Assembly: GCA_021812735.1 (NCBI GenBank)
Contig: JAKAMV010000228.1
Location: 1-11,372, forward strand
Reading direction: 5' to 3'
Source of the DNA: Chloroflexota bacterium
Lineage (GTDB): Bacteria; Chloroflexota; Limnocylindria; Limnocylindrales; CSP1-4
DNA length: 11,372 nt
Shown: positions 1 through 6,909 of the stretch, piece by piece
Layout of the letters: every line of letters starts with the position of its first letter
How positions within the stretch are numbered: position 1 is the first letter of the stretch
Program-made: the position numbers and the translations under genes
Notes under the pieces: model-generated
What the model saw: the letters and a program-made list of their open reading frames with translations, nothing else
Databases searched by the model: none
What the model was told of the DNA's origin: nothing

Positions 1-687
1 ATGTCGATCTTCGTCAACCCCCGCCAGTTCGGCGAGGCGCGCGACTTCGAGCAGTACCCGCGCAACGAGGCCCGCGACCTGGCGCGCGCCGAGGCCGCCG
101 GCGTGGACATCGTGTTCGCGCCGGGCGTCGGCGAGGTCTACCCGCCCGGGTTCGACACGCTGGTCTCGGTGGGCGCGATCGCCCGTCCGCTCGAGGGCGC
201 GGCTCGGCCGGGCCACTTCGACGGGGTGGCCACGGTCGTGGCGATCCTGTTCGCGCTGGTGGGCGCCGAGCGCGCGTACTTCGGCCTCAAGGACTACCAG
301 CAAGTCGCCGTCATCCGGCGGATGGCGCTGGACCTGGCCCTGCCCACCGAGGTGGTCCCCTGCCCCACCGTACGGGAGCCCGACGGGCTGGCGATGTCCT
401 CGCGCAACACCCGCCTGTCCGCGGACGGGCGGGCCCGGGCGACCGTGCTGCACCGCGCGCTCGAGGCCGGGGCGTCGCGCGTGCGGGCGGGCGAATCGTC
501 GGGCGATGCGGTACGGGCGGCCATGCGCGCGGTCTTGGCGGCCGAGCCGGGCGCCGAGCCGGAGTACGCCTCCGCCGCCGATCCGGACACGCTGGCCGAG
601 CTCGACGCGATCGACGGCCGCGCGCTCCTGTCGCTGGCGGTCCGGATCGAGGACGTCCGCCTGATCGACAACGAGTCGGTGGGCTAG
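1..687 (+). CDS. panC: Pantothenate synthetase, 5'-truncated by window edge
   Basis: Cytosolic pantothenate synthetase condenses pantoate and beta-alanine with ATP, via a pantoyl-adenylate, in the pantothenate/CoA pathway. The visible 228 residues match the family from the SIFVNPxQF strand onward: SIFVNPRQF (2-10), LEGAARPGHFDGV (64-76), FGLKDYQQ (94-101, with the ATP-binding Lys) and MSSRN (132-136, the KMSKS-like loop). Complete PanC proteins are about 280 residues, so roughly 50-60 N-terminal residues, including the HIGH-type motif, lie upstream of the window. The ATG at base 1 is therefore most likely an internal Met where the family often has Val, not the start. The C-terminal dimerisation region looks intact. 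The TAG stop shares the palindrome CTAG with the stop of the convergent MFS gene, so there is no space for a terminator between them. Identification is firm. Confidence 0.95.
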   Translation: MSIFVNPRQFGEARDFEQYPRNEARDLARAEAAGVDIVFAPGVGEVYPPGFDTLVSVGAIARPLEGAARPGHFDGVATVVAILFALVGAERAYFGLKDYQQVAVIRRMALDLALPTEVVPCPTVREPDGLAMSSRNTRLSADGRARATVLHRALEAGASRVRAGESSGDAVRAAMRAVLAAEPGAEPEYASAADPDTLAELDAIDGRALLSLAVRIEDVRLIDNESVG

Positions 688-1976
688 CGCGGCCCTGCGA
701 CCCGAGCCCCGCTGATCGCCGGCCGCCCGACGGCCAGCCAGGTGACGGCAGCCCCGGCCGCCGCCACGATCGCGACGGCGTAGAACATGGCGTCGAGGCT
801 CGTGGCGCCCGCGATCCACCCCGCGCCGAGCGAGCCCGCGATGGTCCCGATCGCGTACGCCGTGCCGAGGAACAGCGCCTGGGCGGTGGCCCGCAGCGGG
901 ACCGGCACGCGGTCGGCCAGCCAGGTCGTGACCCCGACCAGGAACAGCGCGAAGCCGACGCCCGAGAGGAGCGCGACGGCGACCGTCGCGAGATCGCTCC
1001 CCGCGACTGCCCAGCCGATGTTCCGCACCACCAGCACGGCCGCACCGAGCGAGATGAGCAGCGGCACGCCCACCCGTCGGGCGAGCCGCCGGAACAGCAG
1101 CATCATCGGGATCTCGACCAGGGCGTTGACCGCCCAGCCGACCCCCACGAGCCCGGCGTCCGCGCCCTGCGCAACCAGCCGCAGCGAGAGGAAGGCCGAG
1201 GCGCCGTTGCAGGCCGCCCAGACCAGGATCGACCCGCCGAACATGAGCGCCATGGAGCGGTCGCGCAGCAGCCGGAGCGCGCCGGTCGGCCCGATGCCGG
1301 CCATGCGCGCGCGCGTCCCCGCGCGCCCGAACGTGCCCGCCACCCAGACTCCCGCGGCGGCGACCAGGGGCACGTAGGCCGCGAACAGCGAGCGCGGCCC
1401 GGAGGCGTCCACCAGGAGGCCGACCAGCAGGCACGCCACGATGAACCCTGCGGAGCCGATCCCGCGCGCCTGTCCGTAGCGGTCCCGCTGGGCCCCGAGC
1501 GCCGTGACCGTCCTCGCGTCCACCAGCGGCGCCCAGGCGCTGGCGCCCACTGCGAGCAGGGCGACCAGCGGGAACAGCCATGGGGTGGCGGGGCCCGCCG
1601 CCATGGGGAGCGCGGCCGCGATGCACATGGCGGCGGCCGCGACCAGCGGCAGGCGAACGTCGCCCAGCCGGTCGGCCGCCAGCCCCCACGCGGGCGCGGC
1701 CGCGACTTGGACGGCCGCGGGGATCGCCGTCAGCACCCCGATGGCCGCCAGATCGACGCCCAGCCCGCTGAAGTAGACCGGCCAGTACGGGCTCCAGGCG
1801 CCGATCGCCCCGAAGTAGAGCGCGTAGGCGAGGCCGGACGAGAGGACGACCGTCCGCGGCGAGCCGGGCGCGGGCTCGACTGGGGCGGCGTGGGGCGAGG
1901 CGGGCGCCGCGGCGCTCAGGGCGGGCCCGCCGCAGTTGCGGCGTCGAGGAACCGGTCGATGTGCAGGTGCTCCCAC
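684..1976 (-). CDS. MFS permease, phenylpropionate-permease (HcaT)/MFS_1-like type
   Basis: This integral inner-membrane transporter has about 12 hydrophobic segments over residues ~43-420. A motif-A-like loop, GLAADRLG (98-105), follows the second segment. RYGQARGIGSAGFIV, the long GVGWAVNALVEIPMML stretch and LRATAQALFLGTAYAIGTIAGSLG resemble the phenylpropionate/nucleoside:H+ symporter branch of the MFS rather than drug exporters. The substrate cannot be told. The start is uncertain. The GTG at 1976 gives 430 aa but overlaps the upstream gene by 61 bp and adds an Arg/Pro/Ala-rich tail before the first membrane segment; a weak AAGG lies 7 nt before it. No other ATG, GTG or TTG is in frame before the first membrane segment. 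A CTG at 1919 would overlap the upstream TGA as CTGA. It is the last gene of a three-gene minus-strand operon and converges on panC. Confidence 0.85.
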   Translation of the reverse strand: MGAPAHRPVPRRRNCGGPALSAAAPASPHAAPVEPAPGSPRTVVLSSGLAYALYFGAIGAWSPYWPVYFSGLGVDLAAIGVLTAIPAAVQVAAAPAWGLAADRLGDVRLPLVAAAAMCIAAALPMAAGPATPWLFPLVALLAVGASAWAPLVDARTVTALGAQRDRYGQARGIGSAGFIVACLLVGLLVDASGPRSLFAAYVPLVAAAGVWVAGTFGRAGTRARMAGIGPTGALRLLRDRSMALMFGGSILVWAACNGASAFLSLRLVAQGADAGLVGVGWAVNALVEIPMMLLFRRLARRVGVPLLISLGAAVLVVRNIGWAVAGSDLATVAVALLSGVGFALFLVGVTTWLADRVPVPLRATAQALFLGTAYAIGTIAGSLGAGWIAGATSLDAMFYAVAIVAAAGAAVTWLAVGRPAISGARVAGPR

Positions 1977-3094
1977 ACCAGGGCCTTGATCATCTCGATC
2001 TTGCCGGCATCGGCCGGATGGGTCTTGACCAGCAGGTCGTGCACCGCCGACGCGACCGTGTAGGTGTCGTCCGCGACGGAGGCCACGAACATGCCCGCCT
2101 GCTGGACCGCATCGAGCACCTCGGGCCGCGGCTCGTAGCCGCCGGTCAGGAGGATACCCAGCGCCTTGGCCTCGGGTCCGGCGTCCACGGCACCCGGCGT
2201 CCGGCCGACCAGCTCGTCGATCCGCTCCACGGTGGACGGCAGCATCCGCCAGGCCACGTCGGCCACGTGCGCGGCGGCGAGCGTCAGAATCGCGTCCTCT
2301 CGGTCGCCGGGCAGGATCACCAGGGTGCCCGGGCCGATCCGCTCGAGCATGTGGCGCGGCTCCATCGCGCCAATGGCCACGCCGTCGATCACCCGGTCCA
2401 GGTCCGGCCCCGGGTGGACCACCCGCGCCCCCACCCCCTCGATGACCATCTCGAGCGTCGGGTTTGAGAGCACCGGTCGGTAGGGCAGCACGCCCAGCAG
2501 CGGGATGCCGTGGCGCGCTAGCCCGCGCTCCAGCGTCCGCTCGATCCCGGGCTTCCCGTCGATGCGCACCTTGTTGACGATGGCGCCAGCCACTCGGACG
2601 CCGCAGGCGGCGAAGTGCGACGCGTTGAGCACGATCTCGTCGATCGGCCGGCCGACGCCGCCCTCGGACACGATCACCGCGGGCGCGCGAAGGCGCGACG
2701 CGACGACGGCATTGGACAGCCCGATGACGGCACCGACCCCCGCGTGGCCGGTCCCCTCGATGAGCAGGACGTCGTGGCCCGCGAAGGCGGCGTGCGCCTC
2801 GTCGATCCTGGCGCCGAGGTCCTCGACCACCTCGCCGGCGATGTAGGCCTTGGTGAAGCCCCGCGGGATGTGGACGGGGCTCATCACCTCGAACGGCTCG
2901 GGCAGCCCGAACACGTCGCGCATCAGGACGGCGTCCTCGTCGGCCGGCACGCCGCCCACCAGCTGGGTCCGCTGGCCGACCGGCTTCATGAACCCCGCGT
3001 GCAGTCCGCGGCGGCGGAATCCGTCGAGCAGGCCGAGGCTGGCCGTGGTCTTGCCGCGGTTCTGGCCAGTGGCGGCGAGATACAGGTGGCGCAT
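1916..3094 (-). CDS. Stand-alone BioD-like P-loop/DRTGG-domain protein (phosphotransacetylase N-terminal-like)
   Basis: The 392-aa protein has two recognisable parts. Residues 1 to ~210 form a dethiobiotin-synthetase/CobQ-like P-loop domain with Walker A ATGQNRGKTT (8-17), MKPVGQR, and LLIEGTGHAGVG in the Walker-B region. From ~215 to ~340 is a DRTGG domain: AIGAMEPRHML, then LVILPGDREDAIL, LLTGG and DDTYTVAS; the eponymous motif reads GDRED. This is the layout of the regulatory N-terminal half of long bacterial phosphate acetyltransferases, but the catalytic PTA_PTB domain is absent: the protein ends ~50 residues after the DRTGG core. Such short forms occur in several bacteria and archaea and have no settled function; nucleotide binding is a fair prediction, acetyltransferase activity is not. 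ATG at 3094 has no strong Shine-Dalgarno. It lies 31 bp after the 201-aa gene and overlaps the MFS gene, so co-transcription is likely. A cytoplasmic location is expected. Confidence 0.88.
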   Translation of the reverse strand: MRHLYLAATGQNRGKTTASLGLLDGFRRRGLHAGFMKPVGQRTQLVGGVPADEDAVLMRDVFGLPEPFEVMSPVHIPRGFTKAYIAGEVVEDLGARIDEAHAAFAGHDVLLIEGTGHAGVGAVIGLSNAVVASRLRAPAVIVSEGGVGRPIDEIVLNASHFAACGVRVAGAIVNKVRIDGKPGIERTLERGLARHGIPLLGVLPYRPVLSNPTLEMVIEGVGARVVHPGPDLDRVIDGVAIGAMEPRHMLERIGPGTLVILPGDREDAILTLAAAHVADVAWRMLPSTVERIDELVGRTPGAVDAGPEAKALGILLTGGYEPRPEVLDAVQQAGMFVASVADDTYTVASAVHDLLVKTHPADAGKIEMIKALVWEHLHIDRFLDAATAAGPP

Positions 3095-3125
3095 GCCGGC
3101 CGCTTCGGGGACGACCCGGCCGGCG

Positions 3126-3731
3126 TCAGCCGCGAGGGCCGGTCTTGCGCTCGATGAGCGCCACGGCCTCGCGCAGGCGAGTCAGCGACTCCTCGTCCAC
3201 GCTGTCCGGCTCGAGGTGCGGCCCGAGGCGCTCCATGATGTCGGTCACGAGGCCGAGGAAGACCGAGGCGTCGGCGAGGAAGAACTGGGGCTCGTTGTTG
3301 TAGCGGACCATCGTGAGGCGGCCCTGGAGCACGCGGCGCTCGTCCATGTGCGCCACCTGCGTGCCGAAGTTGTGGCCCTGGATGCCGTCCGGGTTGTTGA
3401 GGAAGTTGAGCGCGTTGTCGATCGCGAGGCCGAAGCGGGCGCGCCAGGCGACCAGGCGCTCGTGGACCTCGGGCGGGATCCGCACCTCGGCCACCTCCTC
3501 GAACACCTCGGGCGCGACGGTGAGCAGTCCGACGAGCGTCGTCCCCGCCCGTGCGCCGAGCATCACCTGGAGGCTCCGCTCGAGGGTGAACACCTCGGAG
3601 TCGAAGCGCGGGCTGGTGATGACGTCAGTCAGCAGGTCCTCGACGTTGTCGAGGCTGCCCGGGTCGTTGAGGGCGGTGGCGAGGTGGAGGATCTCCTCCT
3701 TGAAGAGGAACTTCTCCTCGTGGTCGAGCAT
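3126..3731 (-). CDS. Uncharacterised 201-aa protein, first gene of DRTGG operon
   Basis: I do not recognise this family. It is soluble, with no signal peptide or membrane segment, and acidic in its first half (MLDHEEKFLFKEEIL...). It looks largely alpha-helical, with a central segment rich in Asn and aromatic residues (around DNALNFLNNPDGIQGHNFG and VRYNNEPQFFLADASVF), and ends in a charged helix (LTRLREAVALIERKTG). Codon use is like that of the neighbours (G/C third positions) and the frame is open over its full length, so it is very probably a real gene. No Shine-Dalgarno precedes the ATG; a TACCAT -10-like box lies 6 nt upstream, as expected for a leaderless mRNA starting at the ATG. It sits 31 bp before the DRTGG gene and, by synteny, may act with it. 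No catalytic motif was found, so a regulatory, adaptor or ligand-binding role is as likely as an enzymatic one. Confidence 0.8.
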   Translation of the reverse strand: MLDHEEKFLFKEEILHLATALNDPGSLDNVEDLLTDVITSPRFDSEVFTLERSLQVMLGARAGTTLVGLLTVAPEVFEEVAEVRIPPEVHERLVAWRARFGLAIDNALNFLNNPDGIQGHNFGTQVAHMDERRVLQGRLTMVRYNNEPQFFLADASVFLGLVTDIMERLGPHLEPDSVDEESLTRLREAVALIERKTGPRG

Positions 3732-3737
3732 GGCCGG

Positions 3738-3743
3738 ATGGTA
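3738..3743 (-). promoter_or_regulatory. -10 box of a putative leaderless promoter for the 201-aa/DRTGG/MFS operon
   Basis: Minus-strand TACCAT (TAnnnT) ends 6 nt before the ATG at 3731, placing the transcription start at or next to the start codon. There is no GGAGG-like sequence between them. No clear -35 is visible. Confidence 0.5.
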
Positions 3744-3803
3744 GCAGGGGGCGGCCAGCCCGCCGCGTGGACCACCGCACCGCGTGGGCGCGCGGGGCCG
3801 ACC

Positions 3804-5477
3804 CTACGGCGCCAGGGGGCCGTCGCCCAGGCGGTCGAACAGGTTCCGGGTCATCTGCGAGACGCGGCGGTCGACCGGCGTGGCCACGCCGAGATAGGAG
3901 CGGTCGCCGTAGCTGTCGATGGCCCACGACCACTGGAAGGTCCCCGCGGCGACCACCGTGGCGCCCGACTGGGCCGTGTACACCGTGGCATTGTGGACGG
4001 GCGGGCTCGGGTAGGCGCCCGGGTCGTGGGCATTGCGCAGGTCGGCCTCGACGGGCGAATTCGCGAGCAGGATCGTGCCCGGGTTGGCGAGCTCCGGGAA
4101 GTAGGTGTCGTACTCCTGCCCCACCAGGTTCGCGATGGCGTCCCCGTTGCGCAGGCCCGTCGCCTCGTAGAGCCAGTGGCCGTGGCCCTGCACGATCCAG
4201 TCCGCGACCCGCCTGACGACGTGGCCGTACATCTCGCCGATCAGCGGCGCCTCCGGATCGCTGACCGGCGGCTCCCGCCAGCGGCAGGTCGTGAGCGACG
4301 GCTGGGTCGCGGTGATCGGATCCGCCCTTCGGCTCTTGTAGCAGGTGATCCGGGTGGCAGGCCCGGCCGGGCCGTCCTCCAGGCGCGTCTGCCAGTACAC
4401 CTCGTTGCCGGTCAGGAAGGCCACGTTGATCCCCGACGCGACAGCCGCCTCGACGCGCGCCCGCATCGGCCGGGACCAGTACTCTAGGTGCCCGGCCATG
4501 ACAACCAGCCGGCGCCCGTTGACGAGGTCGGGGTTGCGCTCGAGGTCCAGGTCGGCGATGTACTCGACGTCCCGGCCGTTGCGCTCCATCCAGCGGATGA
4601 ACTGGAGCTCCCAGCGCCGCAGGTAGCCGGCGCCGCCGTCGAGGTAGTACGGGCGGTCGAAGGAGACCTGCGCGGCACGGTGATCCTGTGTGGCGCGGAT
4701 CGGGAGGTGGCCGTAGTTCCCGTACAGGTCCGTGCCGCCCCACTGGTTGTAGGCCTGCCACGTGCACGCCGCGCTCACGAACAGGACCGGCGCTCGGCTG
4801 GGCGCCGTGGGGTCCGGCCGGAGCACGATCGGCACGTTGGCGACCGCGCCCCCCGCAGCGTCGCGCAGGACCGCGAGCAGCATCCCGCTCCTGACCCCGG
4901 TCGGCGCCGTCGCCTGGAGCGAGGTGTGCCAGCCGGCCTCGATCAGGCCGGTGACGGGGTCGCTGGTCAGCTTCGGGTGGCCGCCCAGCTTCACGCCCCT
5001 GTCGACGCTCAGCAGGCGTCCGCCGGCGCCGCCGTACCAGCCGAGCCGGTACCACTCGACGCTGACGGCGCCGCTGCCGGTCGCCCGCAGGAGGAGCGGC
5101 TCGCCCGGTCCGACCGACGCGGCACCGAGGTAGGCGCGCGCCATGCCCCAGACCCGCCCGTGGTCCCAGCCCGGGTCGCCGCGCAGGGCGTTCTCGACCC
5201 GCATCGCGGTGTCGCGGTTGGGCGGCAGCGACGGCGCTGTGGCGGGGCTCCCCGAGGCGAACGGCCCCGCCGACGCGAAAGGGCCTGCCGACCCGGAGGC
5301 TGACGGACTCAGTCTCCCGGAGGGCAGGTGCGTGGGCGTCGCGGGTGGCGGCGCTGACGGGACACTGCTTCCGCACGCGCCCAGCGCCGCGGCGGTGCCG
5401 GCCAGTGCCCCGGCCGCCAGCAGGCGCCGCCGGCTGATCGCCGACGCCGCGGGTCTTGGCTGCTCGTCGTCCTCCAC
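3804..5477 (-). CDS. Tat-exported lipoprotein with N,N-dimethylformamidase beta-subunit-like domain
   Basis: The 557-aa product starts with a twin-arginine-type signal (SRRRLLAAG, 15-23), a short hydrophobic stretch and a lipobox LGAC with Cys35, so it should be exported folded and lipid-anchored. Residues ~36-88 form a Pro/Ser/Ala linker containing a tandem GPFAS repeat (65-69 and 71-75). A beta-rich region (~100-220) carries YRLGWYGG (143-150). The main domain has TWQAYNQWGG (239-248), WELQFIRWMERNG (289-301), GHLEYWS (329-335) and GNEVYW (357-362), a series typical of the large DMFase-subunit C-terminal-like family, which has a glutamine-amidotransferase-like fold. True DMFase hydrolyses dimethylformamide to formate and dimethylamine in the cytoplasm with a small subunit. 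No small subunit is seen here and the protein is exported, so the activity is unknown. The GTG start at 5477 is supported by GAGGGG 7 nt upstream. Probably a single-gene unit. Confidence 0.82.
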   Translation of the reverse strand: MEDDEQPRPAASAISRRRLLAAGALAGTAAALGACGSSVPSAPPPATPTHLPSGRLSPSASGSAGPFASAGPFASGSPATAPSLPPNRDTAMRVENALRGDPGWDHGRVWGMARAYLGAASVGPGEPLLLRATGSGAVSVEWYRLGWYGGAGGRLLSVDRGVKLGGHPKLTSDPVTGLIEAGWHTSLQATAPTGVRSGMLLAVLRDAAGGAVANVPIVLRPDPTAPSRAPVLFVSAACTWQAYNQWGGTDLYGNYGHLPIRATQDHRAAQVSFDRPYYLDGGAGYLRRWELQFIRWMERNGRDVEYIADLDLERNPDLVNGRRLVVMAGHLEYWSRPMRARVEAAVASGINVAFLTGNEVYWQTRLEDGPAGPATRITCYKSRRADPITATQPSLTTCRWREPPVSDPEAPLIGEMYGHVVRRVADWIVQGHGHWLYEATGLRNGDAIANLVGQEYDTYFPELANPGTILLANSPVEADLRNAHDPGAYPSPPVHNATVYTAQSGATVVAAGTFQWSWAIDSYGDRSYLGVATPVDRRVSQMTRNLFDRLGDGPLAP

Positions 5478-5484
5478 GTCACTG

Positions 5485-5490
5485 CCCCTC
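5485..5490 (-). promoter_or_regulatory. Ribosome binding site deciding the GTG start of the lipoprotein gene
   Basis: GAGGGG on the minus strand is 7 nt from GTG at 5477. This start also places the Tat arginines at residues 16-18, the usual distance. A 5-bp hairpin (GCCTC/GAGGC, 5512-5525) lies in the leader upstream. Confidence 0.6.
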
Positions 5491-5573
5491 GCTCATGCGC
5501 CCGTTCAGAACGCCTCGCAGGAGGCTACTCCAGTCGAGATTGCGATCCGGCGGCAGAATCCATCAGGAATCGA

Positions 5574-5599
5574 AACGGCCCGGCGCGCGCCGGGCCGTT
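5574..5599 (-). terminator. Probable transcription terminator hairpin after gdh (26-bp perfect palindrome)
   Basis: Two 13-nt arms (AACGGCCCGGCGC and its exact complement) meet with no spacer, so the folded form would be a GC-rich stem of about 11 bp with a small loop. Reading in the gdh direction it is followed by a T-containing stretch (GTTTCGATTCC), an imperfect U-tract. It lies 45 bp after the gdh stop and about 100 bp before the lipoprotein start. Rho-independent termination is likely but the U-tract is weak. Confidence 0.6.
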
Positions 5600-5617
5600 C
5601 GAGCTGTCAGTCGCGCT

Positions 5618-5637
5618 GCGGTCGAGTCAGCGACCGC
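5618..5637 (-). terminator. Hairpin directly downstream of the gdh stop codon
   Basis: Inverted repeat GCGGTCG/CGACCGC (7-bp arms, 6-nt loop) begins 6 bp after the gdh stop codon and precedes the longer palindrome at 5574-5599. There is no T-tract, so it may be an mRNA 3'-end-stabilising stem or part of a tandem terminator. Confidence 0.4.
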
Positions 5638-5643
5638 GGCAGA

Positions 5644-6909
5644 TCACGGGTACAGGCCGCGCATCGCGGTGGCGTCTGCCACGCGCTGGACCGCGTTGAG
5701 GTAGGCGCCGGTGCGCATGTTGACGCCGTGCTTCTCGCTCTGGGCGAGGACCTCGGCGAACGCCTTCTCCATGATGACCTTGAGCTTGGCGTTCACCTCG
5801 CCCTCGGTCCACTGGTCGCGGTTGAGGTCCTGGACCCACTCGAAGTAGCTGACGGTCACGCCGCCGGCGTTGCAGAGGATGTCCGGGATCATGAACTTGC
5901 CGTTCCGGTACAGGATCTCGTCGGCCTCGGGGGTCGTCGGGCCGTTGGCGGCCTCGGCGATGATCTTGGCCTTGATGCTCTCGGCGTTCCGGACGGTGAT
6001 CTGGTTCTCGTAGGCGGCCGGGATCAGGACGTCGCACTCGGTCTCGAGCAGCTCGGCGTTGCTGATGTCCTCGGCGCCCGGGAAGCCCTGGACGGTCCCG
6101 TGCTCCTTCTTCCAGGCGAGCACCTTGTCCGGGTCGAGCCCGGCCATGTTGCGGATGCCGCCGGTCGAGTCGGAGACGGCGACGATCGTGCTGCCTTCCT
6201 TGCGCATCAGCTGCGCGGCGATGGCGCCCGCGTTGCCGTAGCCCTGGACCGCGACCTTGGCGGTCTTGAGGTCCATCCCGAGGTGCTGGGCCGCCTTGAC
6301 GACGGTGTAGACGCAGCCTCGCGCGGTGGCCTCGTTGCGGCCCTCGGAGCCGCCCAGGCTGATCGGCTTGCCGGTGACGACGGCCGGAACCGTATAGCCC
6401 GCGTGCATGGAGTAGGTGTCCATGAACCAGGCCATGATCTGCGGGGTGGTGTTCACGTCCGGAGCCGGGATGTCGCGCTCCGGGCCGATCAGCACGCTGA
6501 TCTCGGTGAAGAACCGGCGGGACAGGCCCTCGAGCTCCTTGGCCGAGAGCTTCTTGGGGTCGACGACCACGCCGCCCTTGCCGCCGCCGTACGGGATGCC
6601 CACGACCGCGCACTTCCAGGTCATCCACATCGCGAGGGCCTTGACCTCGTCGAGGGTGACGTCCTGGTGGTAGCGGATGCCGCCCTTGGCGGGGCCGCGG
6701 CCGAGGTTGTGCTGGACGCGGTAGCCGGTGAACACCTGGACGGTGCCGTCGTCCATATGGACCGGGAAGTGCACCGTCAGCTCGCGGCGGGGCTCGCGCA
6801 GGACGCGGCGCAGGCCGGGATCGAGATTCAGCATCTCGGCGGCAAGGTCGAACTGGCGCTGGGCGACCTGCCAGGCATTGATGGGCGCCGCAACGTTCTC
6901 CGTCGTCAT
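5644..6909 (-). CDS. gdh: Glu/Leu/Phe/Val-family dehydrogenase, glutamate dehydrogenase
   Basis: Hexameric-type glutamate dehydrogenase interconverts L-glutamate and 2-oxoglutarate plus ammonium with NAD(P). The 421-aa length is normal for the ~420-aa bacterial class (GudB/RocG-like). Substrate-domain landmarks are PAKGGIRYH with K75, MTWKCAVVGIPYGGGKGG with K99 and the catalytic K111 (the GLFV signature), and PAPDVNT with the catalytic Asp151. The Rossmann half has VQGYGNAG (GxGNxG at 223-228) and AVSDSTGGI, with an acidic residue after the second strand (D247); cofactor choice is not certain from sequence. AANGPTTPEAD and the DILCNAGGVTVSYFEW segment complete the family pattern. ATG at 6909 is chosen over the open upstream extension because GAGGA lies 10 nt before it and homology begins there. 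It has its own promoter region and structured leader, and is followed by two hairpins, so it is probably monocistronic. Confidence 0.95.
   Translation of the reverse strand: MTTENVAAPINAWQVAQRQFDLAAEMLNLDPGLRRVLREPRRELTVHFPVHMDDGTVQVFTGYRVQHNLGRGPAKGGIRYHQDVTLDEVKALAMWMTWKCAVVGIPYGGGKGGVVVDPKKLSAKELEGLSRRFFTEISVLIGPERDIPAPDVNTTPQIMAWFMDTYSMHAGYTVPAVVTGKPISLGGSEGRNEATARGCVYTVVKAAQHLGMDLKTAKVAVQGYGNAGAIAAQLMRKEGSTIVAVSDSTGGIRNMAGLDPDKVLAWKKEHGTVQGFPGAEDISNAELLETECDVLIPAAYENQITVRNAESIKAKIIAEAANGPTTPEADEILYRNGKFMIPDILCNAGGVTVSYFEWVQDLNRDQWTEGEVNAKLKVIMEKAFAEVLAQSEKHGVNMRTGAYLNAVQRVADATAMRGLYP

Noticed and set aside
1..3. ATG at base 1 as the start of panC
   Set aside because: Homology begins mid-domain and the N-terminal HIGH-motif region is missing, so the gene is cut by the window edge.
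2850..4487. 545-aa open frame on the plus strand
   Set aside because: It crosses three minus-strand genes and their gaps, with low-complexity Val/Glu/His/Arg-rich translation; a high-GC antisense artefact.
3625..5376. 583-aa open frame on the minus strand
   Set aside because: It is out of frame with the lipoprotein gene, runs into the 201-aa gene and is dominated by Arg/Pro/Gly; the alternative frame has signal, lipobox and family motifs.
5479..5496. Five-codon leader ORF before the lipoprotein gene (minus strand ATG...TGA)
   Set aside because: Its codons coincide with the Shine-Dalgarno of the real gene and it has no ribosome binding site of its own; most likely chance.
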